Shown: in pieces, positions 63,789 to 64,000 of the stretch
How positions within the stretch are numbered: position 1 is the stretch's first letter
Layout of the letters: each line of letters opens with the position of its first letter
Assembly: GCF_014644555.1 (NCBI RefSeq)
Contig: NZ_BMKX01000013.1
Coordinates: 31,893 to 95,892 of the forward strand
From: Glutamicibacter ardleyensis
GTDB lineage: Bacteria; Actinomycetota; Actinomycetes; Actinomycetales; Micrococcaceae
Length of the DNA: 64,000 nt
Direction: 5' to 3'
Notes under the pieces: generated by a model
The model's input: only the letters and a program-made list of their open reading frames with translations
Databases searched by the model: none
What the model was told of the DNA's origin: nothing
Translations under genes and position numbers: made by a program

Positions 63789-64000
63789 TTAGTTGAACCC
63801 GAGCACCCATAAAAGAGCGTCGTAGAGTGCATTGATTCCGACCCCGCCCGTGGCGCCGTAGACGATCGTTTTGATTGGACCTGGAACTGTCGTGTTCCAC
63901 CAGTTTGCGAAGGCGGTCCGCCCTTTGCCGAGTTGGGCTTTGATGGCGTTGTACCATTTGACGTTGGTTCGTTTGAGTACTTGCATGCCTGCTTTGACGG
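63789..64000 (-). CDS. Secreted peptide precursor, copy 2 (partial)
   Basis: Only the C-terminal 70 residues are visible; the gene continues past the right edge. The module reads KAGMQVLKRTNVKWYNAIKA, then NWWNTTVPGPIKTIVYGATG and ALYDALLWVLGFN, closely matching copy 1. The DNA at 63948-64000 is identical to 63364-63416, so the copies duplicated recently or are kept alike by gene conversion. Copies lie head to tail, 97 bases apart. Confidence 0.75.
   Translation of the reverse strand, partial: VKAGMQVLKRTNVKWYNAIKAQLGKGRTAFANWWNTTVPGPIKTIVYGATGGVGINALYDALLWVLGFN

Noticed and set aside
1..64000. tRNA, rRNA and CRISPR arrays
   Set aside because: No cloverleaf-like, rRNA-like or regularly spaced repeat-spacer pattern was seen on reading both strands by eye; a dedicated scan was not possible.

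Overview
This window looks like part of a plasmid, or a heavily plasmid-derived accessory region, from a high-GC Gram-positive bacterium of the Actinomycetota, most likely the Micrococcaceae (Arthrobacter or Glutamicibacter-like). The pointers are an NAD/mycothiol-dependent formaldehyde dehydrogenase beside an inositol-1-phosphate synthase (mycothiol is an actinobacterial thiol), a FurA-catalase pair, actinobacterial IS3, IS630, IS1380 and IS256 remnants, and a primase-type plasmid Rep flanked by iteron-like repeats and ParA partition genes. The taxon is inference; no rRNA, tRNA or CRISPR array was seen.

Layout. (1) 1-3.6 kb: a minus-strand three-gene operon that fits a Lamassu defence system with a Sir2-type effector; the SMC-like gene runs off the left edge. 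(2) 3.7-11.6 kb: a serine resolvase with its res site, small hypothetical genes including an unknown paralogue pair, a DUF421 membrane gene with a frameshifted partner, and an IS256 remnant. (3) 11.6-15.9 kb: ankyrin protein, catalase and Fur regulator, a HerA-like ATPase, and an IS1380 tail. (4) 16-24.7 kb: a formaldehyde module (inositol-phosphate synthase, metallo-beta-lactamase-fold hydrolase, mycothiol-dependent dehydrogenase, hexulose-phosphate synthase and isomerase) with a divergent kinase-like LuxR regulator, then an IS630 remnant, a decayed formaldehyde dehydrogenase and a quinone-reductase-like gene. (5) 24.8-37.3 kb: the plasmid core: two resolvase genes (one broken), Rep, AAAGGTACCTTT repeats, parA and partner, a second decayed partition module, duplicated umuC tails and a secreted, possibly toxin-like protein. 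(6) 37.5-46.2 kb: a stress-resistance block (NhaA-DsbA fusion, glutathione-independent formaldehyde dehydrogenase, UvrA-like ABC protein, DJ-1/PfpI protein, small monooxygenase-like protein). (7) 46.5-64 kb: an IS3 copy, hipBA, a resolvase, a YobI-type NTPase, a Gabija pair, an AlbA/Schlafen-domain protein, another resolvase, a RelE-type toxin-antitoxin pair, a PadR pair and tandem secreted peptide precursors.

How it fits together. Formaldehyde can be handled by three routes encoded here: oxidation through mycothiol, fixation into sugar phosphate by the ribulose-monophosphate pair, and direct oxidation by the glutathione-independent enzyme. Most defence or toxin-antitoxin modules sit beside a serine-resolvase gene or an orphan res site: Lamassu at 3.6 kb, hipBA and YobI at 50 kb, Gabija at 55 kb, AlbA and RelE at 60-61 kb. 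Two diverged copies of one res site lie in opposite orientation at 3.75-3.93 kb and 55.2-55.4 kb. The second keeps only five codons of its resolvase, cut precisely by a Tn402-like terminal inverted repeat. I read res sites as docking points through which this replicon has gathered defence genes; that is inference.
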